A stretch of DNA of 64,000 nt from the NCBI GenBank assembly GCA_903875605.1, contig CAIQWT010000053.1, forward strand, positions 1 through 64,000, written 5' to 3'. This stretch comes from an uncultured Geobacteraceae bacterium. Its GTDB lineage: Bacteria > Desulfobacterota > Desulfuromonadia > Geobacterales > Pseudopelobacteraceae. This document shows, in pieces, positions 9,341-19,396 of the stretch. The first letter of the stretch is position 1. Every line of letters begins with the position of its first letter. A program made the position numbers and the translations under genes. The notes below the pieces were generated by a model. It saw only the letters and a list, made by a program, of their open reading frames with translations, was not told the DNA's origin and did no database searches.

Positions 9341-11182
9341 GTGAATATCGCGATTAATTATACTCATAGTTGTGTTCTCTGCTTGGCGTGTCTTGCAATT
9401 TTCAGCTCTTCTGTAATGGCTCAGTGCGAAGGCGATTGTAAGGATGGTAAAGGTGTTTTACGCTCTTCCGAAGGTCAAATATTATATGAAGGTCAATTTA
9501 AATATGAGAAGTTTGAAGGCCAGGGAGTCCAGTACAGGCTAGACGGTAAAACAGCCTATGAGGGTACATGGAAGAAAGATAAAAAAGAAGGTCAAGGCAC
9601 TTTATATGCGCCTGACGGGAGTAAATACAAGGGTCAGTTCGTGGCTGATATGAAAAACGGACAAGGCCATTTTTACGGGCAGGATGGTGTAGAGCAATAT
9701 GAGGGTTTGTGGAAAGACGATACATGCGTTTACAGAGGCCAGATCAAAGACGGTAAAAAAAATGGGAACGGGGTACTCTTCGGGGCAAATGATGCAATAG
9801 AATATGAAGGTGTGTGGAAAAATGACCGGAAAGAGGGTAAAGGCACTTCATACGAACCGGATGGAAATAGATATGAGGGACAATTCGAAAATGACAAAAA
9901 AAACGGCCAGGGGATTTTATACGTTCCTTTTGAGGGAGCACAAAGTATTTGGTCAGTTATGTTTAAGCCAGGCGACGATAAAAACAAAAATGCCATAAAG
10001 CAATACGTCAAACTATACGAAGGACAATGGAAAGAGGGCAGACTTGATGGCGCGGTAATCGAGTATTATCCCGACGGGAAAAAGAGTTATGAAGGATATA
10101 TGATAAATGGCATTCGCGACGGCCAGGGGATCGGTTACAGGAAGGACGGCATCAAGACGTATCAGGGTATGTGGAAGAGTAATAACTATAACGGAAGGGG
10201 AACTTCCTTTAGCCAGGACGGAAGGAAGATCTACGATGGATTTTGGAAAGATGGGAAATATGAAGGCCAAGGGATTTCATTCTACCCGGATGGCAACAAG
10301 CTTTATGAAGGTGCATGGAAAGACAGTAAGCTAAACGGCAAGAGTGTTTCTTATGCACCGGATGGTGGCATGCTTTACGATGGTGAATGGAAGAACGACA
10401 AAAAAGACGGCATGGGAGCGTTTACGTGGTCGGATGGCAGTAAGTATGAGGGGCAATTCAAGGATGATATGATACATGGCCAGGGCAGCTTTTATGTGAC
10501 TCTTGGAAAAGAAGGAAGCAGCTCTCTTTCCCAATTATTCGATTTTCTTATTAAGCTTGATGAAAGGGAAGAGATCAATATTCCATCGGACATAAAAGTT
10601 GTAAAAGAGAAAAAAAATACAAAGAGTTCCAAAGGAGCAAAAGCCTCCAAGGGAATAAAAAACATAGAGAGCAGTGAAGCCATAAAAGAAGCAGTAACCC
10701 TGATTAAACTTTTTACCGGCGAGTGGAAGGATGGAGAAATACATGGTCATGGCACCTATTATTATCCGGATGGTAATAAACGCTATGACGGTGAGTGGAA
10801 GGATGGGGAAATTAGTGGCAAAGGGATTTATTTTTATCCTAAGGGTACAAAACTTTATGAGGGTGAATTAAAAAACGGTAAGCCCGACGGGAATGGTATT
10901 AAATATCGCAGGGATGGCAGCAAAATTTTTGATAGTACATGGAAAAACGGCAAAATAGAGGGCAAAGGTGTGGAGTTCCGGAAGGATGGTACCAAGCTCT
11001 ACGAAGGACAGTGGAAAAATAGTGAGTACAACGGAAAAGGGATCTCCTTCGGAGCCGGTGGAGTCAAGCGTTACGAGGGGCAGTGGAAAGACCGCAAGTT
11101 TGAGGGCAAGGGAACGTACTTCTCCCCGGACGGGAAAGTTAACTATGAAGGTCAATGGCATGACGGCAACTTATCCAAGTAA
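9341..11182 (+). CDS. Secreted MORN-repeat protein (about 20 repeats)
   Basis: Signal peptide ...FSSSVMA-Q; repeated YEGQWKDGKxEGxG(x)nYxPDG units. GTG 9341 with GGGAG RBS preferred over TTG 9326. Confidence 0.88.
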   Translation: MNIAINYTHSCVLCLACLAIFSSSVMAQCEGDCKDGKGVLRSSEGQILYEGQFKYEKFEGQGVQYRLDGKTAYEGTWKKDKKEGQGTLYAPDGSKYKGQFVADMKNGQGHFYGQDGVEQYEGLWKDDTCVYRGQIKDGKKNGNGVLFGANDAIEYEGVWKNDRKEGKGTSYEPDGNRYEGQFENDKKNGQGILYVPFEGAQSIWSVMFKPGDDKNKNAIKQYVKLYEGQWKEGRLDGAVIEYYPDGKKSYEGYMINGIRDGQGIGYRKDGIKTYQGMWKSNNYNGRGTSFSQDGRKIYDGFWKDGKYEGQGISFYPDGNKLYEGAWKDSKLNGKSVSYAPDGGMLYDGEWKNDKKDGMGAFTWSDGSKYEGQFKDDMIHGQGSFYVTLGKEGSSSLSQLFDFLIKLDEREEINIPSDIKVVKEKKNTKSSKGAKASKGIKNIESSEAIKEAVTLIKLFTGEWKDGEIHGHGTYYYPDGNKRYDGEWKDGEISGKGIYFYPKGTKLYEGELKNGKPDGNGIKYRRDGSKIFDSTWKNGKIEGKGVEFRKDGTKLYEGQWKNSEYNGKGISFGAGGVKRYEGQWKDRKFEGKGTYFSPDGKVNYEGQWHDGNLSK

Positions 11183-11218
11183 AGCCGCCCGAATCACACT
11201 TTGTGCAGGGAGTTTTTC

Positions 11219-13102
11219 ATGAGTTCTCAACCCAACCTGAAAAAGAATAGCACGCCCGCACGTATCTTGCGTGAATACTTTCATTTCAGTTTTTCACTGT
11301 ATTACGTGAGAGTTTTCTGCCTTTTACTGCTTTCACAGTTGTTTTATGGATGCGACGGCAGTTACAGCTCAAATCCCACAACAAATGCGTCAATACCGGG
11401 AGTGTCCGGGGCAGTCGTGAGCGATCTGTCAACACCGACAACATCGACAGATGCCAGGCTTGCCTATGCATTTACCGATGATATCGTTATGTATAGTCCA
11501 TCCTGTCCTGGACAGAGTTGTACTGAGTATATACCAGTAGGTAACCCCGTAAACTCCTATGCGATCGATCCGGTTACCGGTGGTTTTACCCTGATCGGAG
11601 AGGTTGGCGATCTTTCCCCTCCGAATACGTTATCAATAGCTTTGGCTCCGTCAAGCAATTTCCTCTACCTGCTTTCCGGCGAGAATCTTGTGCACACGTT
11701 TTCAATCGGCTATTTGAACGTTACCGGCACCGAATTTGCCAACCAGAAACTCGACCCGCTGAAACTCTACTATAAACTGGTAAAGGGTGGGTATATTTCG
11801 GAAGCCGTCTTATCACCAGGACAGGCAACCGATAATTTGATTACCCTGCTTGAAGAAACAACCCTCTTTGACCAAATAGCTGCAAAAAACCCAAACATAA
11901 CGCTGACGAATGATTTAGCAGCTCTGAAAACTAAAACTGTTGCAATCAGGGGAAAGAGCTTCAGTATACTTTCCTTCAGCGACAGAAAGGCGATCGTAAA
12001 CCTGAACCGGCTAATGCTTGAACTGGTCTATCCGGATGATATTCCTAAAAACAAAGGCTTCTCCTCACTTCATGCCGTTGGCTCACCGGTATCGACACCA
12101 ACTGTACCCTGGGGTGCTTCAATTGTGATTGATCCACTTGGTAAATTCGCCTATGTCCTTGGTTCCAGCAGTGTGTGGGTGTATTCCATAAATCAGGCCA
12201 CCGGTGCGCTAACCTCCAGAGCTGTTCAGTCGGTTGGATTAAGTCAACTTATAATCACCCCATCCGGTTCTTTTGCCTATGGTTCAAATAATGGCACAAT
12301 GCACACCTACAAAGTTGAGCGCAGCACCGGAGTGCTTAATGAAATCGGAAGTTCCTATTCATTTAAAAGTTGGGTAGGAGGCGTTCAATTCCATAATATG
12401 GCTTTGGACCCAACAGGTAAATTTCTTTATTACATCGGAAGCTCCGGTTTCCATACCAATTTAGCTGAATTTGGTCAGTGCGGATCCACCAGATATCAGC
12501 TCGGCAGCTTGATCTACACCTTCATAATAGATGCAAACACTGGCCTGCTGACTCAAAGCGGGGCCGTAGTCGATACTACACCCAATATTATGGTGTGGGG
12601 TGCGGTGGATCCAAATGGCCGTTTTGTACAATTGCTAAACACTCAACGGTATTCCGGAAACCCCATCCCGCCATATACGGATGGCATTTGTCCTGGTCCT
12701 ACAACAAACGATCTTAAGCCGGGGCACATAAATTCGTATCTAGTTGATCCGTCATCAGGACAATTGTTTTCCACCGGAAATATTGCGGCAGGCGGAAGGG
12801 AGTATCAGCCTGGGTATGTCAACGCAGCTTTAGATTCAGTAATGTTACTAGGTAATATAACAGGCAGTTACCTCTATCTTCTTAATGCCGGTGATATGTA
12901 CATGTACAACATTGATCAGGCTGATGGTTCTCTCACTGTTACCGGATCTCCTTTGACCGGAGCAACTATAACGGCAATGCCAGTAAAGAAAGATCCTCCT
13001 AATACCTGGCCATCAAAGTGCTATTCAAATTCACAATTTAATTCGGCTCTATGTAGAGTCACTGATTCTCGTTTTAACTCAATAATCTGGGCGGGGCATT
13101 AA
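11219..13102 (+). CDS. Putative lipoprotein with lactonase/YncE-like beta-propeller repeats
   Basis: Hydrophobic N-terminus ending LFYGC; repeats such as DPLGKFAYVLGSSSVWVYSINQATGALT. ATG 11219 follows a GGAG RBS. Confidence 0.72.
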   Translation: MSSQPNLKKNSTPARILREYFHFSFSLYYVRVFCLLLLSQLFYGCDGSYSSNPTTNASIPGVSGAVVSDLSTPTTSTDARLAYAFTDDIVMYSPSCPGQSCTEYIPVGNPVNSYAIDPVTGGFTLIGEVGDLSPPNTLSIALAPSSNFLYLLSGENLVHTFSIGYLNVTGTEFANQKLDPLKLYYKLVKGGYISEAVLSPGQATDNLITLLEETTLFDQIAAKNPNITLTNDLAALKTKTVAIRGKSFSILSFSDRKAIVNLNRLMLELVYPDDIPKNKGFSSLHAVGSPVSTPTVPWGASIVIDPLGKFAYVLGSSSVWVYSINQATGALTSRAVQSVGLSQLIITPSGSFAYGSNNGTMHTYKVERSTGVLNEIGSSYSFKSWVGGVQFHNMALDPTGKFLYYIGSSGFHTNLAEFGQCGSTRYQLGSLIYTFIIDANTGLLTQSGAVVDTTPNIMVWGAVDPNGRFVQLLNTQRYSGNPIPPYTDGICPGPTTNDLKPGHINSYLVDPSSGQLFSTGNIAAGGREYQPGYVNAALDSVMLLGNITGSYLYLLNAGDMYMYNIDQADGSLTVTGSPLTGATITAMPVKKDPPNTWPSKCYSNSQFNSALCRVTDSRFNSIIWAGH

Positions 13103-13104
13103 AT

Positions 13105-15888
13105 ATGAAAAAATTATTTTCATCCCATTTTCATCCTCGTATTCCGTCGTTTTATAGCTTCTCAATTAAAATATCGGCGCTCGCAGTTCTGCTGCTTTCG
13201 CTAGTAGCCTGTAACAACTCGCAGTCGGGCAAGATTAATCCCATCGATACCAATGGAAAGGAACTTGGCGTGCTTGCCAGTGTCGCAATTGGCCCTACAA
13301 CCACATCTTCTGCCACTGACGGCTTGTACAGTCCGATGGCGGTGTCGCTCTCCTGTGATGGAGGTGCTGATGGCTACTGCCTGGCAACATATTACACAAT
13401 AGATGGTACAACCCCAAACAGGGCTTCTACAGTTTACTCCGGGCCAATTTCTATCTGGTCCAAAACAACTTTGAAATATTTTTCAATTGACAAAGCCGGT
13501 AATGCCGAACCGGTTAAAACTCAAAACTTCCTGGTTGGGTCTATCGCTATTCGCGATATTAAAACGTTTGCAGCCGGCTGGAACCACACGCTAGGGATTA
13601 AAAAGGACGGCACACTGTGGGCGTGGGGGGGAGGAGACTCCGGACAGCTCGGTAATGGGACTCTTGTCGACCAAAAAATACCCGTTCTAATCGATAGCGG
13701 CAGCCCGCCATGGTCAGCCGTTTCTGCAGGCAAATCTTTTTCGCTGGGGCTCAGAAGTGACGGAACTCTATGGGCTTGGGGTTTAAACACCAATGGTCAG
13801 CTTGGAGACGGATCCACGATTGACAAAAAAACTCCGGTTCAAATAGGTACTGATACTTTATGGCAGGCAATAACAGCAGGGTCGTCATTTTCTTTGGGAC
13901 TCAAAAAGGATGGTTCACTCTGGGCATGGGGTTCTAATTCATTTGGCCAGCTTGGTGACGGGTCGCAAAACGACAAAAACATTCCAATCCGGATTGGCTC
14001 CAAGGATACCTGGACCTCTATTTCTGCCGGATATTCTCATTCAGTAGCTCTTATGAACAATGGCACCCTCTGGGCGTGGGGCGGCAACAGCTCAGGACAG
14101 CTTGGTGATGGCACGAAGGCTGACAGTAATATTCCGGTTTCGGTTCCAGGAACAAACTGGTCTGCAATTGCCGCAGGCGGCAGTGGCGTACCGTATGCTG
14201 TCACCGGTGGATATATCGTAGGAGGACACACGCTTGCACTGAAAAGTGATGGGACCTTGTGGGCGTGGGGACAGGACACCTTTGGTCAGCTTGGTGACGC
14301 CGCTTCGCAATTAAATTATTACATGGGATGGGCGGAAGCCGGAACCTCGCCACTCTCTGAATATGGCGGCAGTAGAGATGGATCACTTCCATTCCAAATA
14401 GGTTCAGATAGTGACTGGTCAAATATCTCCGCCGGAGGGGGGCATAGCGTAGCATTGAAAAACGATGGCACTCTCTGGGCGTGGGGTTTAAACGTTAATG
14501 GCCAACTGGCCAACGGTAATGCCGGGATGAACAATCTGCTTCCCCTCCCTGTTGGCGACGACATCCGGTTGCCATTGATTCTACCGAAACGGCCCTGGGC
14601 AACCATCTCTGCCGGGGGATACCATACGACAGCTTTGCGGAGTGATGGCACCCTGTGGGCATGGGGTTGGAATAGCTCCAGTCAATTGGGTGATAATACA
14701 ACCATGTCAACCGGCGGAGGGTCAGGTTCGGCTACTGTTTCTAAAGGGGGATTCACGGCAATATCTCCAACATGGAAGCTGCCTAGGTTCGCCTATGTTG
14801 TGTCTGACAAGGTGTACCCCTACTCGATAGATTATAATCCCGGCTCTGGTTCTGGACCTAACACCGGATCAGGTAAATTAACCAGCACAGCTGCACCTGT
14901 CAATGCAGGTGAATTACCTACATCTGCTGCGATCCATCCCACCGGAAAGTTCCTTTATGTGACGGACAGTAAAACAGCTGCGGTGAACGGTGATAAAGTC
15001 AGTTACATCCATCAATTTTCTGTTGACCCAATATCCGGCGCCTTAACCGAAATCGGCAGCGATTCCAACGGAGTAAAAACACTTTACGATCCTGTCTCGA
15101 TAACGGTTGATCCTTTGGGCAGGTTTGTATATGTCGTTGGCTCTCATTCCAAAGGGTGGAAGACGATAGCGGTCTATACGGTTAATCCTGCATCAGGTGA
15201 GCTAACCTGCACTGGAACTGTGGCCCAAGGGGCTTATGCCCTCGCGGTTGAGCCACTTGGAAGATACGCCTATGTATTGAAAAATTCCGGGATACCATCA
15301 TCAACCGGAGTTATCAGCTACAGTATCGACCAAACCACCGGTATGTTGAATAGCGCTATTCGTGGGCGAGATGAGTTGTTTTCCAAAGTGGACAACGAGA
15401 TTGTATCAGCCAAGTATCTCACGGTTGATCTCTCCGGGCAGTTTCTGTATGTAGCCAAAGAGGGAGGAGCCTCAAGCAGTGCTGAAATACAGATTTATCG
15501 AATTATTCAGGCATCTGGGGAAGTAGTTGTTTCCGGGAGTCCCTATCCGACAACTTCAATTTCGGCGATGGCAATTAGTCCGCGCAGTGAAGGTGAGCCT
15601 TTTGCTTATCAGTATTTATCCATGATCAACTACTCAAAGCCAAACATAATAAGGATCGACCAGGCTGTCGGAAGTTTAACGGACATGAACATTGATCTGT
15701 CTGCTGCATCCGGTTCGGTAGGAGTTGCTGCTGAAGCAACCGGCAAACTGTTTTACTACCTGACTTCCAGTTCGATTTATGGATATGCATTGGACCGATC
15801 CGGTAAAATGCAGCCACTCGGTTCTATGGCCGGCAATGCTGGAACCGGGGGTAGACCCCTGAAAACGATGGTGTTTGCTTCGTATTAG
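13105..15888 (+). CDS. Lipoprotein: chitobiase/HEX C-term-like module, seven RCC1 repeats, lactonase-like propeller
   Basis: LSLVAC lipobox; YYTIDGTTPNRASTVYSGPISI; seven AGxxHxxALxxDGTLWAWGxNxxGQLG units; C-terminal PTGKFLYVTD / PLGRFVYVVG repeats. Confidence 0.85.
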   Translation: MKKLFSSHFHPRIPSFYSFSIKISALAVLLLSLVACNNSQSGKINPIDTNGKELGVLASVAIGPTTTSSATDGLYSPMAVSLSCDGGADGYCLATYYTIDGTTPNRASTVYSGPISIWSKTTLKYFSIDKAGNAEPVKTQNFLVGSIAIRDIKTFAAGWNHTLGIKKDGTLWAWGGGDSGQLGNGTLVDQKIPVLIDSGSPPWSAVSAGKSFSLGLRSDGTLWAWGLNTNGQLGDGSTIDKKTPVQIGTDTLWQAITAGSSFSLGLKKDGSLWAWGSNSFGQLGDGSQNDKNIPIRIGSKDTWTSISAGYSHSVALMNNGTLWAWGGNSSGQLGDGTKADSNIPVSVPGTNWSAIAAGGSGVPYAVTGGYIVGGHTLALKSDGTLWAWGQDTFGQLGDAASQLNYYMGWAEAGTSPLSEYGGSRDGSLPFQIGSDSDWSNISAGGGHSVALKNDGTLWAWGLNVNGQLANGNAGMNNLLPLPVGDDIRLPLILPKRPWATISAGGYHTTALRSDGTLWAWGWNSSSQLGDNTTMSTGGGSGSATVSKGGFTAISPTWKLPRFAYVVSDKVYPYSIDYNPGSGSGPNTGSGKLTSTAAPVNAGELPTSAAIHPTGKFLYVTDSKTAAVNGDKVSYIHQFSVDPISGALTEIGSDSNGVKTLYDPVSITVDPLGRFVYVVGSHSKGWKTIAVYTVNPASGELTCTGTVAQGAYALAVEPLGRYAYVLKNSGIPSSTGVISYSIDQTTGMLNSAIRGRDELFSKVDNEIVSAKYLTVDLSGQFLYVAKEGGASSSAEIQIYRIIQASGEVVVSGSPYPTTSISAMAISPRSEGEPFAYQYLSMINYSKPNIIRIDQAVGSLTDMNIDLSAASGSVGVAAEATGKLFYYLTSSSIYGYALDRSGKMQPLGSMAGNAGTGGRPLKTMVFASY

Positions 15889-15940
15889 ATTCTAGCGCGT
15901 ATTATGATCAATGACGGCAGATAAGACGTGGAGGCAGACA

Positions 15941-17959
15941 ATGCTTAAGGGTGATTATTTTCAGATAGATAAAGGGTGGCGGTTGATCGTACTGATCCTT
16001 ATTTCGGTATTCCTCATATCGTGCGGAGGTCCTAAAGAGCCGGGTACATCTTTGTCGTCAAGTCGTGGTAATCAGTTGGTATCCCCACCCACGGCCCCTC
16101 CGTCAATTCCTACAGGAGTGAGGGCGACCGCCGGTAACGGGGAGGCAACGATCAACTGGATTGCAGTCGATGGTGCAACCTCATATAACATTTATTATTT
16201 GATGTTCCCCGGGAAAACGTCTGCTGACTCACACCCGGCGCTGACAATTAAAAACTCAAAACAGATGACAGCGGCTGTTTCCGGTGTGCCCATAACCGGA
16301 CTTGCCAATGGTGAAACCTATTACTTTATCGTGACCGCAGTTAACGAAATCGGCGAAAGTGGTATCTCCAGCGAGATGTCGGCAAAGCCGATGCCAAATC
16401 TGCCAGGAATTCCGACTTCTTTTCAAGTCACCGCCGGAGCAGCAAGCGTTAATCTCTCGTGGCAAAAGGTAGTCAACGCAATCTCTTATAATGTCTATTA
16501 CGGCACTTCGCCGGGTCTATCTACCTCTAGCCTGAAGTATGCGAATACCCAACTCACCTCGCAGTTAGTGGGGGGGTTGTCTATTGCTCCGGGACATTAT
16601 TACTTTATGGTAACGGCTGTGAACGATTCAGGCGAAAGTGGCTCATCCGTTGAGTTGGTTACTACCGCTAAATCTGCTTATAAGACCGTTGCTGCAGGTG
16701 CCAACCACTCCGTAGCACTCAGAATCAGGGAAAGCGTCCTGGCTTCAATTGACAATGGCGGCGTTTATTCATGGGGACAGAACATCAATGGTCAGCTTGG
16801 TACAAATGGCAGTCCATCACAATCAGCAAAACCTCTGGAATCCGCTCTTTCCCAGGTTACTGCAGTTGCCGCCGGTGCAAACCACACAGTGGCTCTTACA
16901 ACCGATAAATCCGTATATGACTGGGGACTTAATGATGTTGGTCAGCTTGGCCAGAAAGGTAAAATAAACACTCTGACCGGCTCTTCAAAGTACCTGATCA
17001 CGAATACAACTGATATGAAAGCCGTAGCCGCCGGATTTGCCCACACCGTTGCGCTCAGAAACGATGGCACAGTATGGGCGTGGGGTGATAATGAGTTCGG
17101 GCAGCTTGCGCGCAAATCTGTAACCTGTAAAGATCCTGATAACCCTAAATTGGGCGAAGATTACAAATGCGATTCTACACCAAGCCAGGTATATGGAGTC
17201 ACCAGGCCGGTTGTCGGAATCGCTGCCGGCGACATGCATACCCTGGCATTAGACGATAACGGCACTGTCTGGGCCTGGGGAAGAAATGATACCGGCCAAC
17301 TTGGGGGAACTTCGTTTTGCGATCCCCTTGTCACGCTTAACCCGCAGGACATTGGCTTTTCCAGCTCAACCGCAACATCCTGCGGTGTTTATCCGGTACA
17401 GGTGACATCAATCAGTGATGCTGTTATTGCCGTTTCGGCAGGAGTCCGGCATTCCGTAGCATTGACCTCCAAAGGAGAAATCTGGACATGGGGTGGCGAT
17501 TTCTATGGCCAGCTTGGCTCAACGTCATCGTCGACCAATACCTGCTATATTAATAGTGCTTTTTCTATGAATTGCACGCCTGACCCGGGAAAAGTGATTG
17601 ATGGAAATCTAAATCACATAGTCGCAATTTCTGCAGGTGCATACCACACGCTTGCACTTAGGAGCGATGGTACAGTGTGGACGTGGGGCTATAATCTTTC
17701 TTACAACGGAGAATTAAAAGATACTGATACAAGGAGTGTGGTTTACAACAGAAATGCTGTACAAATCACCCAGTTGAGCGGGATTGTTGCAATTGCAGCT
17801 GGTGCATATCACTCATTGGCTCTCAAAAATGATGGTTCTGTATGGGCGTGGGGCTATAACGGACACGGACAGCTAGGCGATAATAGCGTTGATATCAGAG
17901 TCATACCGGTTAAAGTTCAAGGCCTTCCAGACCCGGTGGTGGTTTTGCCTGGGTTGTAG
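15941..17959 (+). CDS. Lipoprotein with two fibronectin type III domains and seven RCC1 repeats
   Basis: VFLISC lipobox; two FN3 units (YYFIVTAVNEIGESGISSE, YYFMVTAVNDSGESGSSVE); seven RCC1 units. ATG 15941 has a GGAGG RBS. Confidence 0.85.
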   Translation: MLKGDYFQIDKGWRLIVLILISVFLISCGGPKEPGTSLSSSRGNQLVSPPTAPPSIPTGVRATAGNGEATINWIAVDGATSYNIYYLMFPGKTSADSHPALTIKNSKQMTAAVSGVPITGLANGETYYFIVTAVNEIGESGISSEMSAKPMPNLPGIPTSFQVTAGAASVNLSWQKVVNAISYNVYYGTSPGLSTSSLKYANTQLTSQLVGGLSIAPGHYYFMVTAVNDSGESGSSVELVTTAKSAYKTVAAGANHSVALRIRESVLASIDNGGVYSWGQNINGQLGTNGSPSQSAKPLESALSQVTAVAAGANHTVALTTDKSVYDWGLNDVGQLGQKGKINTLTGSSKYLITNTTDMKAVAAGFAHTVALRNDGTVWAWGDNEFGQLARKSVTCKDPDNPKLGEDYKCDSTPSQVYGVTRPVVGIAAGDMHTLALDDNGTVWAWGRNDTGQLGGTSFCDPLVTLNPQDIGFSSSTATSCGVYPVQVTSISDAVIAVSAGVRHSVALTSKGEIWTWGGDFYGQLGSTSSSTNTCYINSAFSMNCTPDPGKVIDGNLNHIVAISAGAYHTLALRSDGTVWTWGYNLSYNGELKDTDTRSVVYNRNAVQITQLSGIVAIAAGAYHSLALKNDGSVWAWGYNGHGQLGDNSVDIRVIPVKVQGLPDPVVVLPGL

Positions 17960-18031
17960 GCCCTTAGTGTGGTGGGTTTATTGTTTATTTTATAAAGCGA
18001 GTCAGCTTTTAGTGAATTGGGGGGTAATTAC

Positions 18032-19309
18032 ATGAGAAAAGTGCATAACGCCAGACTGGTAGTAATAGCCATAATTGCAGTAGTCTCTTTTTCGTCATTG
18101 AGTGTTAGGAAAGCTTCAGCCCTTGAACTCTATAATAATGACGCATTGTTGACCCGGCTAAAGAAAAACCAGGTTGTTTCTGAAAAAGATATTGTTGAAG
18201 TAAAAAACAGTTATCCAAAAGTGGAATTAATGGGAAGTCTCCAGCTTCGTTATGTCAATGGCCTGGATACCGCCAGTCCTGATAGTGTCAGTGATTTGTA
18301 TATAAATCGACTGAATTTGAGGGTTGTTGCACATCTGACGGAAAAAACCAGTTTTGTCATTCAGCCCGAATATGGCCGTGGAGAATCACTCATTAAAGAT
18401 GCATACCTCCGCTATAGCCAGTCAGGACTGGATATATTTGCCGGAAATCATAGAGTGCCATTCGGCGCCGATGCTCTAAAAAATGACATTAATCTCACCT
18501 TTGTTGACCGCAATCTTGCGTCTCGAATATCGCCGGATTACTTGCCTGGAGCCTCAGTAGGCACAACACTGCTTGGCTCAAAGCTGATGGCTCAGGTCGG
18601 GATGTGGAACGGTAATATAAACAGTAAAGCGGAAGCCAAATTGATCAATAACTCTTTGGCAGACGCGCAGATATTCTCGTCAACTGCCGGCGCATCAGGC
18701 AGTAATATTATAATTGAAGCATTAAGGTTAGCGTACTCTTCTAAAGGGCACAGCACTTTTTATCCCGGTGGACGCAGTTTTGATGACGACGAAAATTTTA
18801 GTAAATCAATGAGCTATGGAGGCGGATTCAGTTATTACAATTCGGCAGCCATTCATGATAAGGCGTCGACAGTTTCTTTAGTCGGCCTGAATGGGGCCAG
18901 TGCCTATGAAATCGACCTTTTTTTCAAGATGTGGCGATTGTCCACTGAATTTGAATATGCAAAAAGAACCCTTGACTGGTGGCAATACAGTGCTGCAACG
19001 ACTAGCAACTCGTTGGTCTCCAGTACTCAGACTTCTGTAGCCATTCAGGCAAGCGCAATTGTTATTGATAATCTGTCTTTAAGTACTCGCTACGAGACTT
19101 TTACGTATGATGGTAAAGGGTCAGTTCTGAAGGGTATGTACGGTCAGGATAAGGATAACTGGTTTACTCTGGGGATAAATTATTATTTCAAAGAGCAACA
19201 CACTAAAGTACAGGCGAACTACATCAATAAGGCGGAAGTTATGCCCGATGGAGTTACTGCACCGTCAACCAGTAACGCATTGTATCTTCAAGCCACAATG
19301 TACTTCTAA
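18032..19309 (+). CDS. Porin, phosphate-selective porin O/P-like
   Basis: Signal peptide (VRKASA-LE); LMGSLQLRYVNGLD..., RLNLRVVAHLTEKTSFVIQPEYGRG, terminal aromatic residue (YLQATMYF). Confidence 0.75.
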   Translation: MRKVHNARLVVIAIIAVVSFSSLSVRKASALELYNNDALLTRLKKNQVVSEKDIVEVKNSYPKVELMGSLQLRYVNGLDTASPDSVSDLYINRLNLRVVAHLTEKTSFVIQPEYGRGESLIKDAYLRYSQSGLDIFAGNHRVPFGADALKNDINLTFVDRNLASRISPDYLPGASVGTTLLGSKLMAQVGMWNGNINSKAEAKLINNSLADAQIFSSTAGASGSNIIIEALRLAYSSKGHSTFYPGGRSFDDDENFSKSMSYGGGFSYYNSAAIHDKASTVSLVGLNGASAYEIDLFFKMWRLSTEFEYAKRTLDWWQYSAATTSNSLVSSTQTSVAIQASAIVIDNLSLSTRYETFTYDGKGSVLKGMYGQDKDNWFTLGINYYFKEQHTKVQANYINKAEVMPDGVTAPSTSNALYLQATMYF

Positions 19310-19396
19310 AAGGCACAATCCCGGAATGTTGCAGGTAAGCAAGTGGTGTAACCGAACTCTTAAACTGTTTGAATCGATTTGAGTAAGAGGTATGCA

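Noticed and set aside
13550-17950. Regular repeats resembling a CRISPR or satellite array
   Set aside because: Repeats are degenerate, codon-phased and encode RCC1 units
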